From CAWACC01 sp964390695 (lineage in GTDB: Bacteria; Chlamydiota; Chlamydiia; Chlamydiales; Parachlamydiaceae), in the NCBI GenBank assembly GCA_964390695.1, contig CAYMKI010000015.1:1-35532 (forward strand): a stretch of 35,532 bases of DNA. Reading direction: 5' to 3'. Below the pieces are notes generated by a model. The model searched no databases. It saw only the letters and a program-made list of their open reading frames with translations, and was not told where the DNA came from. Below, piece by piece: positions 24,336 through 31,649 of the stretch (within the stretch, counting starts at the first letter, position 1; every line of letters begins with the position of its first letter). A program made the position numbers and the translations under genes.

Positions 24336-24824
24336 CTATATGATAGGGGCTGGCAAGGTAAAAGATTTCGGATGGTTGGGTGGAAATTGATGGTGTTCAC
24401 GATTTTTTTGAATGGCTATATGCACAGCGGTCAAAAAACTATATGTTACCATCAAGACAATCCCGGCAGCCAGTGAAAAAACAGAAACTGCCAAACCCAA
24501 AATCAGCACGGCATTGCGCAAATAAGGTAGTTTATTCTCCAGGTCTGTTACCCCTTCGAGCACTTTCAGTCTAACCTTCTGCATGGCTGAGCTTGTCATT
24601 TCCTTGCATAAATTGAGGGTTGTGTTTGCAAAATAAATAGAAATAGCGGTAATAGCTAAAGGAGCAGTTAGGAATGGTATAAAAAAATTGGCCCCGACAG
24701 CAGCTGCGAGGAAGATGGTGGAATACGAAACAGAATCCAGAGCCGCTTGGTAAAAGAGGGAAGCTCCAGAGTGCAAATGCTGAACGTTTGCATGCTTTAA
24801 GGCAGAAATGTTGGAAGTGTTCAT
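24336..24824 (-). CDS. Small membrane protein, inclusion-membrane (Inc)-like candidate
   Basis: A 162-aa protein that I do not recognise by family. It has a polar N-terminus of ~25 residues, a hydrophobic pair of segments at about 30-68 (TIFLAAAVGANFFIPFLTAPL, then AITAISIYFAN), a ~30-residue charged linker, a second hydrophobic pair at about 103-138 (AVLILGLAVSVFSLAAGIVLMVTYSF), and a polar tail. Paired, closely spaced hydrophobic lobes without a cleavable signal peptide are the mark of chlamydial Inc proteins, which are type III secretion substrates. Heading an operon with two MarC genes and truA, and divergent from the flhB-like gene (75 bp apart), it could equally be an ordinary inner-membrane protein. 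Confidence 0.5.
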   Translation of the reverse strand: MNTSNISALKHANVQHLHSGASLFYQAALDSVSYSTIFLAAAVGANFFIPFLTAPLAITAISIYFANTTLNLCKEMTSSAMQKVRLKVLEGVTDLENKLPYLRNAVLILGLAVSVFSLAAGIVLMVTYSFLTAVHIAIQKNREHHQFPPNHPKSFTLPAPII

Positions 24825-24899
24825 ATGAGCAAAAACTCCACCGGATTAACTCTAGTTTAATTATTTATTAAAAAATAATCAACTTTAATAAATTTTAAT

Positions 24900-25949
24900 A
24901 TGTCAGAAGATTATCACGATAAAACAGAAGAGCCTACCCCAAAAAGGTTAGCGGAAGCTCGCAAAAAAGGGTATGCCGCAAAGTCACAGGACTTAATAGT
25001 CAGCTTCCACCTCATTATGTGTGTTGTTATTTTCTACTTATTTGCAGATGGAATTTTTGGTGTCTTAGCGGACGTGTCTGTGAATATATGGAATCACTTA
25101 AATTTTCAATATGCTGATTTAAGCTTCTTATCTTCTCTGCTGGATGATGGATTAGTACGGCTATTATATATACTGCTGCCGATTATCGCCGGCGGATTAT
25201 TGATAGCGATATCTTTAAACATTCTGCAAACCGGCGGGCTTTTTAGCTTTTATCCCCTTGTACCTAAATGGAGCAATCTTAATCTCTTTAATCCCAGTAA
25301 CTACGAAAGGATTTTAGGTCTTCAAGCTTTTGTAAAATTGGGTTTTAGCTTGGTACGGCTACAATTGGTGCTGATCTTATGCGTATTTGTGGTAGGACAA
25401 AATGCTTTTCAGGTTTTTAGCCTGGGTAAAGTGTCTCTTCCAGAGATGCTAGCCTTTATAAAGCGAGAGTGTTTGCTTGTAGCCTTTAGCTTGGCTATCT
25501 CCTACCTGGGGGTTGCCGTTTGCGATTTCTTTTACCAAAAGTGGAGTTTCACTCGCAAAATGCGCATGAGCAAACGCGAAGTCAAGGACGAATTCAAGCA
25601 AGGCGAAGGAGATCCAACCGTCAAAAGCAAAATTCGCAATTTTATGCTGGACTCTGCCGATCAACATGTCATCCAAGATTTATCCAGCGCAGATCTCATC
25701 ATTTTTGATGGCGTTCGGGAAGTAATAGCCATAAATTATAAATTATACGCAAAACCTTATTGCTTGGATAAGGGGACTAGTCGAAAAGGTCTCATTATGT
25801 TAGAAAGAGCTAAGGCTATCTCCGTACCGATTATATCCAATCCTGATTTAGCTCATAGATTGTACAGAGATACAGAGATCAGAAGTTTTATAAAATCAGA
25901 ATATTATCAAGAGCTTGTAGCCTCTCTTGCTGAAGGACATTTATTATGA
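24900..25949 (+). CDS. flhB: FlhB/SctU-family export protein lacking the NPTH autocleavage motif
   Basis: Inner-membrane component of the flagellar/type III export gate. The start is typical (KTEEPTPKRLAEARKKGYAAKSQDL), four hydrophobic helices fall at about 33-58, 88-112, 143-170 and 188-212, and the linker KMRMSKREVKDEFKQGEGDP matches FlhB. In the cytoplasmic domain the motif that should read ...VITNPTHYAVAL reads ...IIFDGVREVIAI: Asn-Pro-Thr-His is replaced by DGVR (residues 270-273), while flanking sequence aligns without gaps. Self-cleavage and the usual substrate switch are therefore not expected. The rest of the C-domain (ISVPIISNPDLAHRLYR) is retained. No ribosome site is visible before the ATG. 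It overlaps flhA by 4 bp. Confidence 0.88.
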   Translation: MSEDYHDKTEEPTPKRLAEARKKGYAAKSQDLIVSFHLIMCVVIFYLFADGIFGVLADVSVNIWNHLNFQYADLSFLSSLLDDGLVRLLYILLPIIAGGLLIAISLNILQTGGLFSFYPLVPKWSNLNLFNPSNYERILGLQAFVKLGFSLVRLQLVLILCVFVVGQNAFQVFSLGKVSLPEMLAFIKRECLLVAFSLAISYLGVAVCDFFYQKWSFTRKMRMSKREVKDEFKQGEGDPTVKSKIRNFMLDSADQHVIQDLSSADLIIFDGVREVIAINYKLYAKPYCLDKGTSRKGLIMLERAKAISVPIISNPDLAHRLYRDTEIRSFIKSEYYQELVASLAEGHLL

Positions 25950-28030
25950 TAAAAGACGTTCTAAAATCCATCACCAAGACATTCAAGTACAGTGACTTTG
26001 TTTTAGCTGCAGCCGTCATTTTTGTTCTCTTGTTACTCATCATCCCTCTCACGGATGTGGCCTTAGACTTCCTCATTTCCGTAAGCATAGTGATTTCCAT
26101 ATTGACTCTACTGGTGACCCTTTATACGGAAGAAACTCTATCCTTTAACTCCTTTCCCTCATTTCTCCTCTTGCTGACCTTGTTCCGGTTGGGGCTTAAT
26201 ATCGCTTCTACCCGCATGATCTTAACCGAAGGGCATGCGGGCCATATCATCAAAACCTTTGGCGAAGTGGTCACGGGAGGTAATCCTTTAGTGGGTTTTG
26301 TCATCTTCTTATTGCTTACGGGCATAAACTTTGTCGTTATCACTAAGGGGTCTGGCAGGGTGGCAGAAGTGGCGGCTCGCTTCACCTTAGATTCTTTACC
26401 TGGTAAACAATTGGCAATCGATGCGGATGTCAATGCGGGATTAATCAATGAGCGCGAAGCCAAAGCGCGTCGCGATAAGATTGTCGTAGAGGCAGATTTT
26501 TATGGGGCTATGGACGGTGCGTCAAAGTTTGTGCGAGGTGATGCCATTGCCGGGATCATCATTATCTTGGTCAATATTATCGGCGGGTTGATTGTGGGTA
26601 TGGTCATGAAAGGTATGAACTGGGACGAAGTGGTCAACGTGTATATCACTCTAACCGTGGGGGATGGGTTGGTGACGCAAATTCCTGCATTGCTGGTATC
26701 TGTGGGCGCCGGTATCATTGTAACCAGATCCTCTACAAAAGAAAACTTATCCGAATCGTTTAAGAAGCAATTATTCAATAATCCCAAGGTACTCATGATT
26801 GCAGCGACCATATTACTTATGGTAGGTCTGGTTCCAGGAATACCCTTATTAGTCATCCTGCCTATCACTACAGCTTTGTATTTGTATGCCTATTATCTGT
26901 CCAGAGATGCTTCAGAAGAATTGCCTCTAGATATGTCCAGCGCTGTACCGGCTGATCTAGAAAAGAAAAATTTGGATGCTTTGGAAAAAGTCTTGGCAAT
27001 TGATACTATGGAAATTGAGCTGGGAAAAAGCCTCTTGAGTATTGTAAGGGAAGAAAATGGAAATTCGATCCTCAAGAGAATTGCCTTAATAAGAAAGCAG
27101 ATAGCTTTAGAATTGGGCATCATGATACCCTCGATTCGTATACATGATAGTCCTCAAATAGATTCTGAAGCTTATAATATTAAAATCAAAGAAGTAGAAG
27201 TGGCCTCTGGTAAGCTATACATGGACCAGTGTTTAGCCATAAACCCAGGGGATTCAATCGCCAAATTGGTCGGTGAGGTTACCTTCGAACCTACTTTTGG
27301 CATGCCGGCCATTTGGATTTCAGTAGACGAAAAAAAGCGGGCCATTAACAATGGATTTATTGTTGTCGATCCATTGACGGTGTTACTTACACATTTAACA
27401 GAAGTTATTCGCAGCCATGCCAAAGATTTATTGACGCGGCAAGAGGCTTCATACCTTATCGAAAACACCCGCAAAATCGCCCCATCCGTAATTTCAGAGC
27501 TAATCCCTATAAAAATGAGCATGGGCCAAATCATGCGCATCCTGCAAAACCTGCTCAAAGAAAGAGTGTCTATTCGGGATATGGTGTCTATTCTTGAGAT
27601 CCTTGCCGATCACATCAACCAAACCACGGATCCAGATGTGCTTTCGGAATATGTAAGAAGAGGTTTGGCGTCATCTTTCGTTACCAAGTATTTAAGCAGT
27701 GAAAAAAAACTGTATGCGATATTGCTGGATCCAAAAGTCGAAGAATTACTTATGGATGGCTTGCAAGCCACTGAATTTGAAAAAAGTATTAAAATTCCCC
27801 CTGCTATATTAGAGGAGCTCATGCAGCAAATTTCTCAGAATATCCAGAAAGCAGCATCGCATCGTGTGCAAGCGATTATCTTGACCTCAGCACCTGTAAG
27901 ATTGTATTTTAAAAGGCTTATAGATAGAAAGTATCCATCCTTGCCCGTTATGTCCTATCAAGAACTGGGCACAGATATACAGATAGAAACCTTAGGCATA
28001 CTGTCCACAGACGTTTTTGTGAAATCATAA
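25946..28030 (+). CDS. flhA: Flagellar-type export gate protein FlhA
   Basis: Central ring component of the export gate; about eight transmembrane helices (residues ~17-310), then a large cytoplasmic domain. The family signature is intact: AEVAARFTLDSLPGKQLAIDAD (140-161, spread over two membrane-loop blocks). TLFRLGLNIASTRMILTEG and ADFYGAMDGASKFVRGDAIAG read like flagellar FlhA rather than the virulence-type SctV, which tends to have LS-x-S-T-T at the first site; this subtype call is my reading. 694 aa, full length. The order flhB-flhA, 4-bp overlap, and then an flhF-like gene is that of flagellar operons. Chlamydia trachomatis also keeps an flhA (CT060) beside a sigma-28 gene, without flagella. 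Confidence 0.92.
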   Translation: MIKDVLKSITKTFKYSDFVLAAAVIFVLLLLIIPLTDVALDFLISVSIVISILTLLVTLYTEETLSFNSFPSFLLLLTLFRLGLNIASTRMILTEGHAGHIIKTFGEVVTGGNPLVGFVIFLLLTGINFVVITKGSGRVAEVAARFTLDSLPGKQLAIDADVNAGLINEREAKARRDKIVVEADFYGAMDGASKFVRGDAIAGIIIILVNIIGGLIVGMVMKGMNWDEVVNVYITLTVGDGLVTQIPALLVSVGAGIIVTRSSTKENLSESFKKQLFNNPKVLMIAATILLMVGLVPGIPLLVILPITTALYLYAYYLSRDASEELPLDMSSAVPADLEKKNLDALEKVLAIDTMEIELGKSLLSIVREENGNSILKRIALIRKQIALELGIMIPSIRIHDSPQIDSEAYNIKIKEVEVASGKLYMDQCLAINPGDSIAKLVGEVTFEPTFGMPAIWISVDEKKRAINNGFIVVDPLTVLLTHLTEVIRSHAKDLLTRQEASYLIENTRKIAPSVISELIPIKMSMGQIMRILQNLLKERVSIRDMVSILEILADHINQTTDPDVLSEYVRRGLASSFVTKYLSSEKKLYAILLDPKVEELLMDGLQATEFEKSIKIPPAILEELMQQISQNIQKAASHRVQAIILTSAPVRLYFKRLIDRKYPSLPVMSYQELGTDIQIETLGILSTDVFVKS

Positions 28031-28043
28031 AAGGAAGTAAGCT

Positions 28044-29075
28044 ATGTCAGATGACTTGAATACTAGAATAGCTACAGATACCATACATGAAAAACATCAA
28101 GCAAAAAAAATTAGTAGAAGTATCTGTGAATTACATGGCATAGTTCCTGATGTTCAGCAGATTTCACAGGCAGATACACCGAAAATCCAAAGAATTCTGA
28201 ATAATTTTGATCTTTTTGTACATCAATGGCTCGGTTCTTCTGCCGATTCAATAAATATACAAAGTAATCTAATTGGCGAATATCCTCTGGGTGAGAGCCT
28301 CTTTGACAGGTCTACGTTTCTAAGGTCATTTCTAGAAATAAAAGGAATTTCTTCCGGGCGCAGCCAACACCTGGTGGAAACAATAGAAAAAAAATTAAAA
28401 AGTTATAGTTTTCCATTGTCTGACTCTGAAATCAGAAAGCTATTTCAAAAAGAAATGGCCCTGCTATTGGATACAGCGGGTCCTGTTTGTTTAATCCGAG
28501 ATAAACCCACCCTTTTGATGATTATAGGCGCTCCTGGTGTAGGAAAAACGACCTTTTTACTCAAATTAGGAGAAAGATATAGTCGCGAATTAGACAAAAA
28601 AGTGGCATTTATTCCCTTAGATCGTCCTGGCCATAATAGCTTTTTTGAATACACAAATTCCAATCTCATAATAGCTGATAGCATAGAACGTTCAGACTTA
28701 TGCCACTGCATCGAAGCCTATAAAAGTTGCAACCTGTTGCTTCTTGAAGTCTCTGATGGGCTTCAAAGTGACATTCAATCTCTTGAATGTATCAATGTAT
28801 GGAAGAGGGAAGGAATGGATGTGCAAGTTCAAATAGCCGTAAGCGCTGAATTTCCGCTTTCAGAGGCACTAGAGTATATTGATAAAGCAAAGACTTTGCA
28901 TCCGTCGGCCTTGATTATTACAAAAGTAGACCAGAGCATATCCTTGGGTTCTCTCATAGACCTTGTTCAGCAGTCTAAATTGCCGATTAGTTATTTGCTG
29001 AGAAAACAAGATGAGGCTATTCTCTTAGACATCGCAGATTCCCAAGAAATGGCAGAAGCTATTTTAACATCATAA
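28044..29075 (+). CDS. FlhF-like SRP-family GTPase, degenerate
   Basis: A 343-aa protein. Residues 1-150 are specific and partly helical; residues 155-340 resemble the NG domain of SRP-type GTPases such as FlhF. A Walker A motif GAPGVGKTT is at 162-170 and the G4 motif TKVD at 293-296, followed by SLGSLIDLVQQSKLPISYLL, which matches the family's 'G..l.....l.lPi.yl' end. The usual G3 motif DTAGR is not found; the expected place reads LLLLEVSDGLQS. GTP hydrolysis may thus be altered. It follows flhA by 13 bp with AAGGAAG before the ATG, as flhF does in flagellar operons. An ATP/GTP-binding protein of other kind cannot be excluded, as similarity outside the motifs is weak. Confidence 0.6.
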   Translation: MSDDLNTRIATDTIHEKHQAKKISRSICELHGIVPDVQQISQADTPKIQRILNNFDLFVHQWLGSSADSINIQSNLIGEYPLGESLFDRSTFLRSFLEIKGISSGRSQHLVETIEKKLKSYSFPLSDSEIRKLFQKEMALLLDTAGPVCLIRDKPTLLMIIGAPGVGKTTFLLKLGERYSRELDKKVAFIPLDRPGHNSFFEYTNSNLIIADSIERSDLCHCIEAYKSCNLLLLEVSDGLQSDIQSLECINVWKREGMDVQVQIAVSAEFPLSEALEYIDKAKTLHPSALIITKVDQSISLGSLIDLVQQSKLPISYLLRKQDEAILLDIADSQEMAEAILTS

Positions 29076-29117
29076 ATATCCATGAATTAACTAATCAATC
29101 TATATTGAGGTCAATAT

Positions 29118-30788
29118 ATGAGCAAATTGAAACTTTTGTTTTGTGTCTCACTCTTCTTGTTATTGAATACAGTTGCTGTTTTGTCAGGTTTAGAAAAAGG
29201 GTGTGTATTTCAACAGCAAGCTCAAAGCTTTCTTCATACGAGAGAAAGGCTTATTCAAAATATTAAACAAATGGAAGTATCGAATCCGGAGTATCAAGGC
29301 ATGGATGTGGTGATTGTTTGTTCAAGTACGCCCCAACTGTCTGATTTCTGGAAGAAACGCCTAGAAACTACACGCTCCTATCTATTATCTGGAGAGACCC
29401 TTATCATTTGTGTAGACGAAGATTGGAACAACCCTAGCGGTGCAGGAAATGGCTTGGGCACATTGTATGCCTTTCGAAAAGCCCAGAATATAGCACAAGA
29501 CGAACTTGGTATAGACCTCTTGGATAAACTCGCCGACGGGTCCGCTATAGCTATGTATCACACCGCAGGCATGGGAAAAAGGTTAGCTCCGCTTACTATT
29601 AGCGAATATGGGGTTAAATCTGCAGTGAAACTTCCCGGCTTGATCAGCTCGCCCGATGAAGATAACCGGCAGTTTGCCGAACTGATCACCCTGTTAGAAG
29701 CTACCATCAAACAGAGTTCCATATTTGCCTCCAGCCGCAAAGGAAGGTTGTCTGTATTCTGGAGCGATCAGGTATTTATCCCTTCGAATAGTTGCAAATA
29801 TGCTTCCGAAAGTCACATCGATATTCTCGTGAAAAAAATTCCGGAAGTGTCCAGTGAAGTCTGGAAAGCTCAAAACTTAGAGAACTACGGCCTGGCCATA
29901 TGGGATGAAACTCGGGCCGCTAAGCTATTTGATAAATGCGATTATGATACTTTTCATGCTCTCCACACTTCTTATTACCCCACATCGGAATTGAATGTAG
30001 GCATTAGCATGGGAACCTTCAGCTTGTCTCAGCAAATGATCCGTGCCTTATTGGAAGAATTTAAGCCAGAACTGGCGGATAAAACCTTGTTGTTAGATAG
30101 CGATCCGTATTTCTGGATGCCTATGACCTTGGATTGGAATTCCTATTCCTCTGCGATGCAATCCCGTAAAGTGTCTGTGGAGGAAATCAAACACCATTAC
30201 GACCGTATGCAGAAATTTAAAACGCAGTTTTTGGAAAATACCGCAGGGCTGCCTGGATTTTTTCAAGCTATTGATATAGGCAGCGAAAGCTTTTGGTGGG
30301 ATTATGGGACGGTGCAGGCTTACTATCAGAACAATATTAAAATGCTGCAAAATAACTTGGAGGGGAGTGTTATGCGATTATTCTACAATATCCCTCCCAT
30401 GGATTCGCAAAGTCTAAATAACGTACAGACCTTAAATTCAAAACTTTTAGGCAGCAAAATAGAATCGGGTAATGTCAAAGATAGCCTTGTCATTGGAGTT
30501 AATGCCGGTTATCTCCAGCTAGACCACTGCATAATGATCGGCTCTAAAGTATGTTCGCTAGAAGCTTCCCATGCTTTGCTGTATAATGTTAATGAAGAGG
30601 GAGAAGGTTTGGTGGATCCTTATTATGTTCGAGCTGATGTCAGATTGCCCGATGACAGATTTAAAATACCTTTTTTTGCACCTATGGAAAGCGACGGCAA
30701 GAAAAATTGGAAGATCAAGCTTCCGCAAAACCCCTGTTCGTGGGAAGAAGCTTCGCGTTGGGTTGTGGGTGAATTACTGCCTCAGTAG
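29118..30788 (+). CDS. Nucleotidyltransferase-like protein with N-terminal signal peptide
   Basis: A 556-aa protein of uncertain family. Residues 1-24 look like a cleavable signal peptide or membrane anchor (LKLLFCVSLFLLLNTVAVLSG). A sugar-nucleotide pyrophosphorylase-like loop follows, HTAGMGKRLAPLT at 148-160 with KLPG shortly after, as in UDP- or GDP-sugar pyrophosphorylases. GAGNGLGTLYAFRKA (108-122) resembles the 'GSGGATL' segment of fucose-1-phosphate guanylyltransferase-type enzymes. The C-terminal part (LQLDHCIMIGSKVCSLEASH) resembles a beta-helix cap. A nucleotidyltransferase using cytoplasmic NTPs would not normally be exported, which makes the signal peptide odd. It starts 42 bp after the flhF-like gene and overlaps the next, converging gene by 7 bp. 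Confidence 0.55.
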   Translation: MSKLKLLFCVSLFLLLNTVAVLSGLEKGCVFQQQAQSFLHTRERLIQNIKQMEVSNPEYQGMDVVIVCSSTPQLSDFWKKRLETTRSYLLSGETLIICVDEDWNNPSGAGNGLGTLYAFRKAQNIAQDELGIDLLDKLADGSAIAMYHTAGMGKRLAPLTISEYGVKSAVKLPGLISSPDEDNRQFAELITLLEATIKQSSIFASSRKGRLSVFWSDQVFIPSNSCKYASESHIDILVKKIPEVSSEVWKAQNLENYGLAIWDETRAAKLFDKCDYDTFHALHTSYYPTSELNVGISMGTFSLSQQMIRALLEEFKPELADKTLLLDSDPYFWMPMTLDWNSYSSAMQSRKVSVEEIKHHYDRMQKFKTQFLENTAGLPGFFQAIDIGSESFWWDYGTVQAYYQNNIKMLQNNLEGSVMRLFYNIPPMDSQSLNNVQTLNSKLLGSKIESGNVKDSLVIGVNAGYLQLDHCIMIGSKVCSLEASHALLYNVNEEGEGLVDPYYVRADVRLPDDRFKIPFFAPMESDGKKNWKIKLPQNPCSWEEASRWVVGELLPQ

Positions 30789-31534
30789 TTTTGTTTAGAA
30801 GGAATAACCCCTCTAACGCCACCACGAGGGTTCGGTATATCCCCCTGATATCGGGGGATAAGATGCACATGCAGGTGCATGATACTTTGACCCGAGGCCT
30901 CACCGCAATTCATGCCGATGTTATAACCATCTGGATGAAATTCTTCGTCCAGGTCTTTTTTCATCGCGGATAAGGCCTGAATAATATCGAGCTTGATCTC
31001 ATCGCTTGCCGTAAACCAATTCGGCGTGTGTTCATATGGAATGATTAAAACATGTCCAGGAGAGACCGGATAACGGTCTTTGATGACATAGCATTTTTTG
31101 AAGTGCGCTATGACAGTTTCTTCCTGCCCTAACCGGCAAAATATACAAGAGGGATCTACATTTTTATGCGCATATTTGTGAAAAAAAGGGTTTGTTTCTT
31201 CGATTTCAAAAGACTTCAAATAAGTTTTGCTGTCGAATCCCCCTTTATGCCGGAATTTTTTTAATCGGATATCTTCTACATCTTGTAAGGTAAATCCACT
31301 GGATTTGATGAGGGCATGCAGGACTTCAAATACATCGGCCATCTCTTCCAAAAATTCTGGAGTGCTTGTACTCTTTTGGACTTCCAAGGCTTCTTCTAAT
31401 AATTTTTCCTTGAGGAAATGAATGAATTCTTCATGATTTAGCGCTGTCTCTTGCAGAAGTATTCCTTCGGCTTTCATAATAGCGGATATGTTATCTCGTA
31501 CAAGCTTTCCCTTGAAAAATTTTCTTTGGTTCAT
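30782..31534 (-). CDS. MazG-like pyrophosphohydrolase / HIT hydrolase fusion
   Basis: A 250-aa two-domain enzyme. Residues 8-105: a MazG/PRA-PH-like all-alpha NTP pyrophosphohydrolase domain, beginning KLVRDNISAIMKAEG, with metal-binding Glu/Asp in KEKLLEEALEV and EFLEEMADVFEV, and ending R-x3-RHKGGF. Residues 125-250: a HIT domain with CIFC, VSPGHVLIIPYEHT, NIGMNCGEASGQ and the catalytic triad HLHVHLIPR (His220, 222, 224). Both are nucleotide-cleaning enzyme types, so the protein may hydrolyse a dinucleotide or NTP and then its product. Start: ATG at 31534; the frame continues upstream to 31651 but this would span the promoter region. It converges with the nucleotidyltransferase-like gene (7-bp overlap) and is divergent from the quinone oxidoreductase. 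Confidence 0.85.
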   Translation of the reverse strand: MNQRKFFKGKLVRDNISAIMKAEGILLQETALNHEEFIHFLKEKLLEEALEVQKSTSTPEFLEEMADVFEVLHALIKSSGFTLQDVEDIRLKKFRHKGGFDSKTYLKSFEIEETNPFFHKYAHKNVDPSCIFCRLGQEETVIAHFKKCYVIKDRYPVSPGHVLIIPYEHTPNWFTASDEIKLDIIQALSAMKKDLDEEFHPDGYNIGMNCGEASGQSIMHLHVHLIPRYQGDIPNPRGGVRGVIPSKQNY

Positions 31535-31586
31535 CCGGCACTCTCTTGCAATTACAAGTTTATACTTATTATTTATGAATTGGAGT

Positions 31587-31604
31587 TTTGATTGTAACAT
31601 CAAA
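31587..31604. promoter_or_regulatory. Operator-like inverted repeat in a divergent promoter region
   Basis: TTTGAT-N6-ATCAAA lies in the 115-bp space between the MazG/HIT gene and the oxidoreductase gene. The 6-bp arms are perfect. It could bind a dimeric regulator of both genes. No -35/-10 pair is convincing. Confidence 0.3.
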
Positions 31605-31649
31605 GCAAATAAGCTACAAAGAAAACCTATACTTCTTGAGGAGGCGACC

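Noticed and set aside
26122..27822. Several long antisense reading frames inside flhA
   Set aside because: They are low-complexity shadows of a strongly coding frame, without ribosome sites or recognisable domains.
24900..28030. Assignment of the flhB/flhA pair as the virulence-type sctU-sctV (cdsU-cdsV) genes
   Set aside because: The next gene is an flhF-like GTPase, not copN. The FlhA wording (LNIASTR, ADFYGAMDGASKFVRGD) is flagellar, and CdsU would be expected to keep NPTH. Not fully excluded without trees.
31488..31649. 54-residue N-terminal extension of the quinone oxidoreductase
   Set aside because: It overlaps the start of the divergent MazG/HIT gene. The family start MKIVTIEKAG lies at 31650 directly after GAGGAGG.
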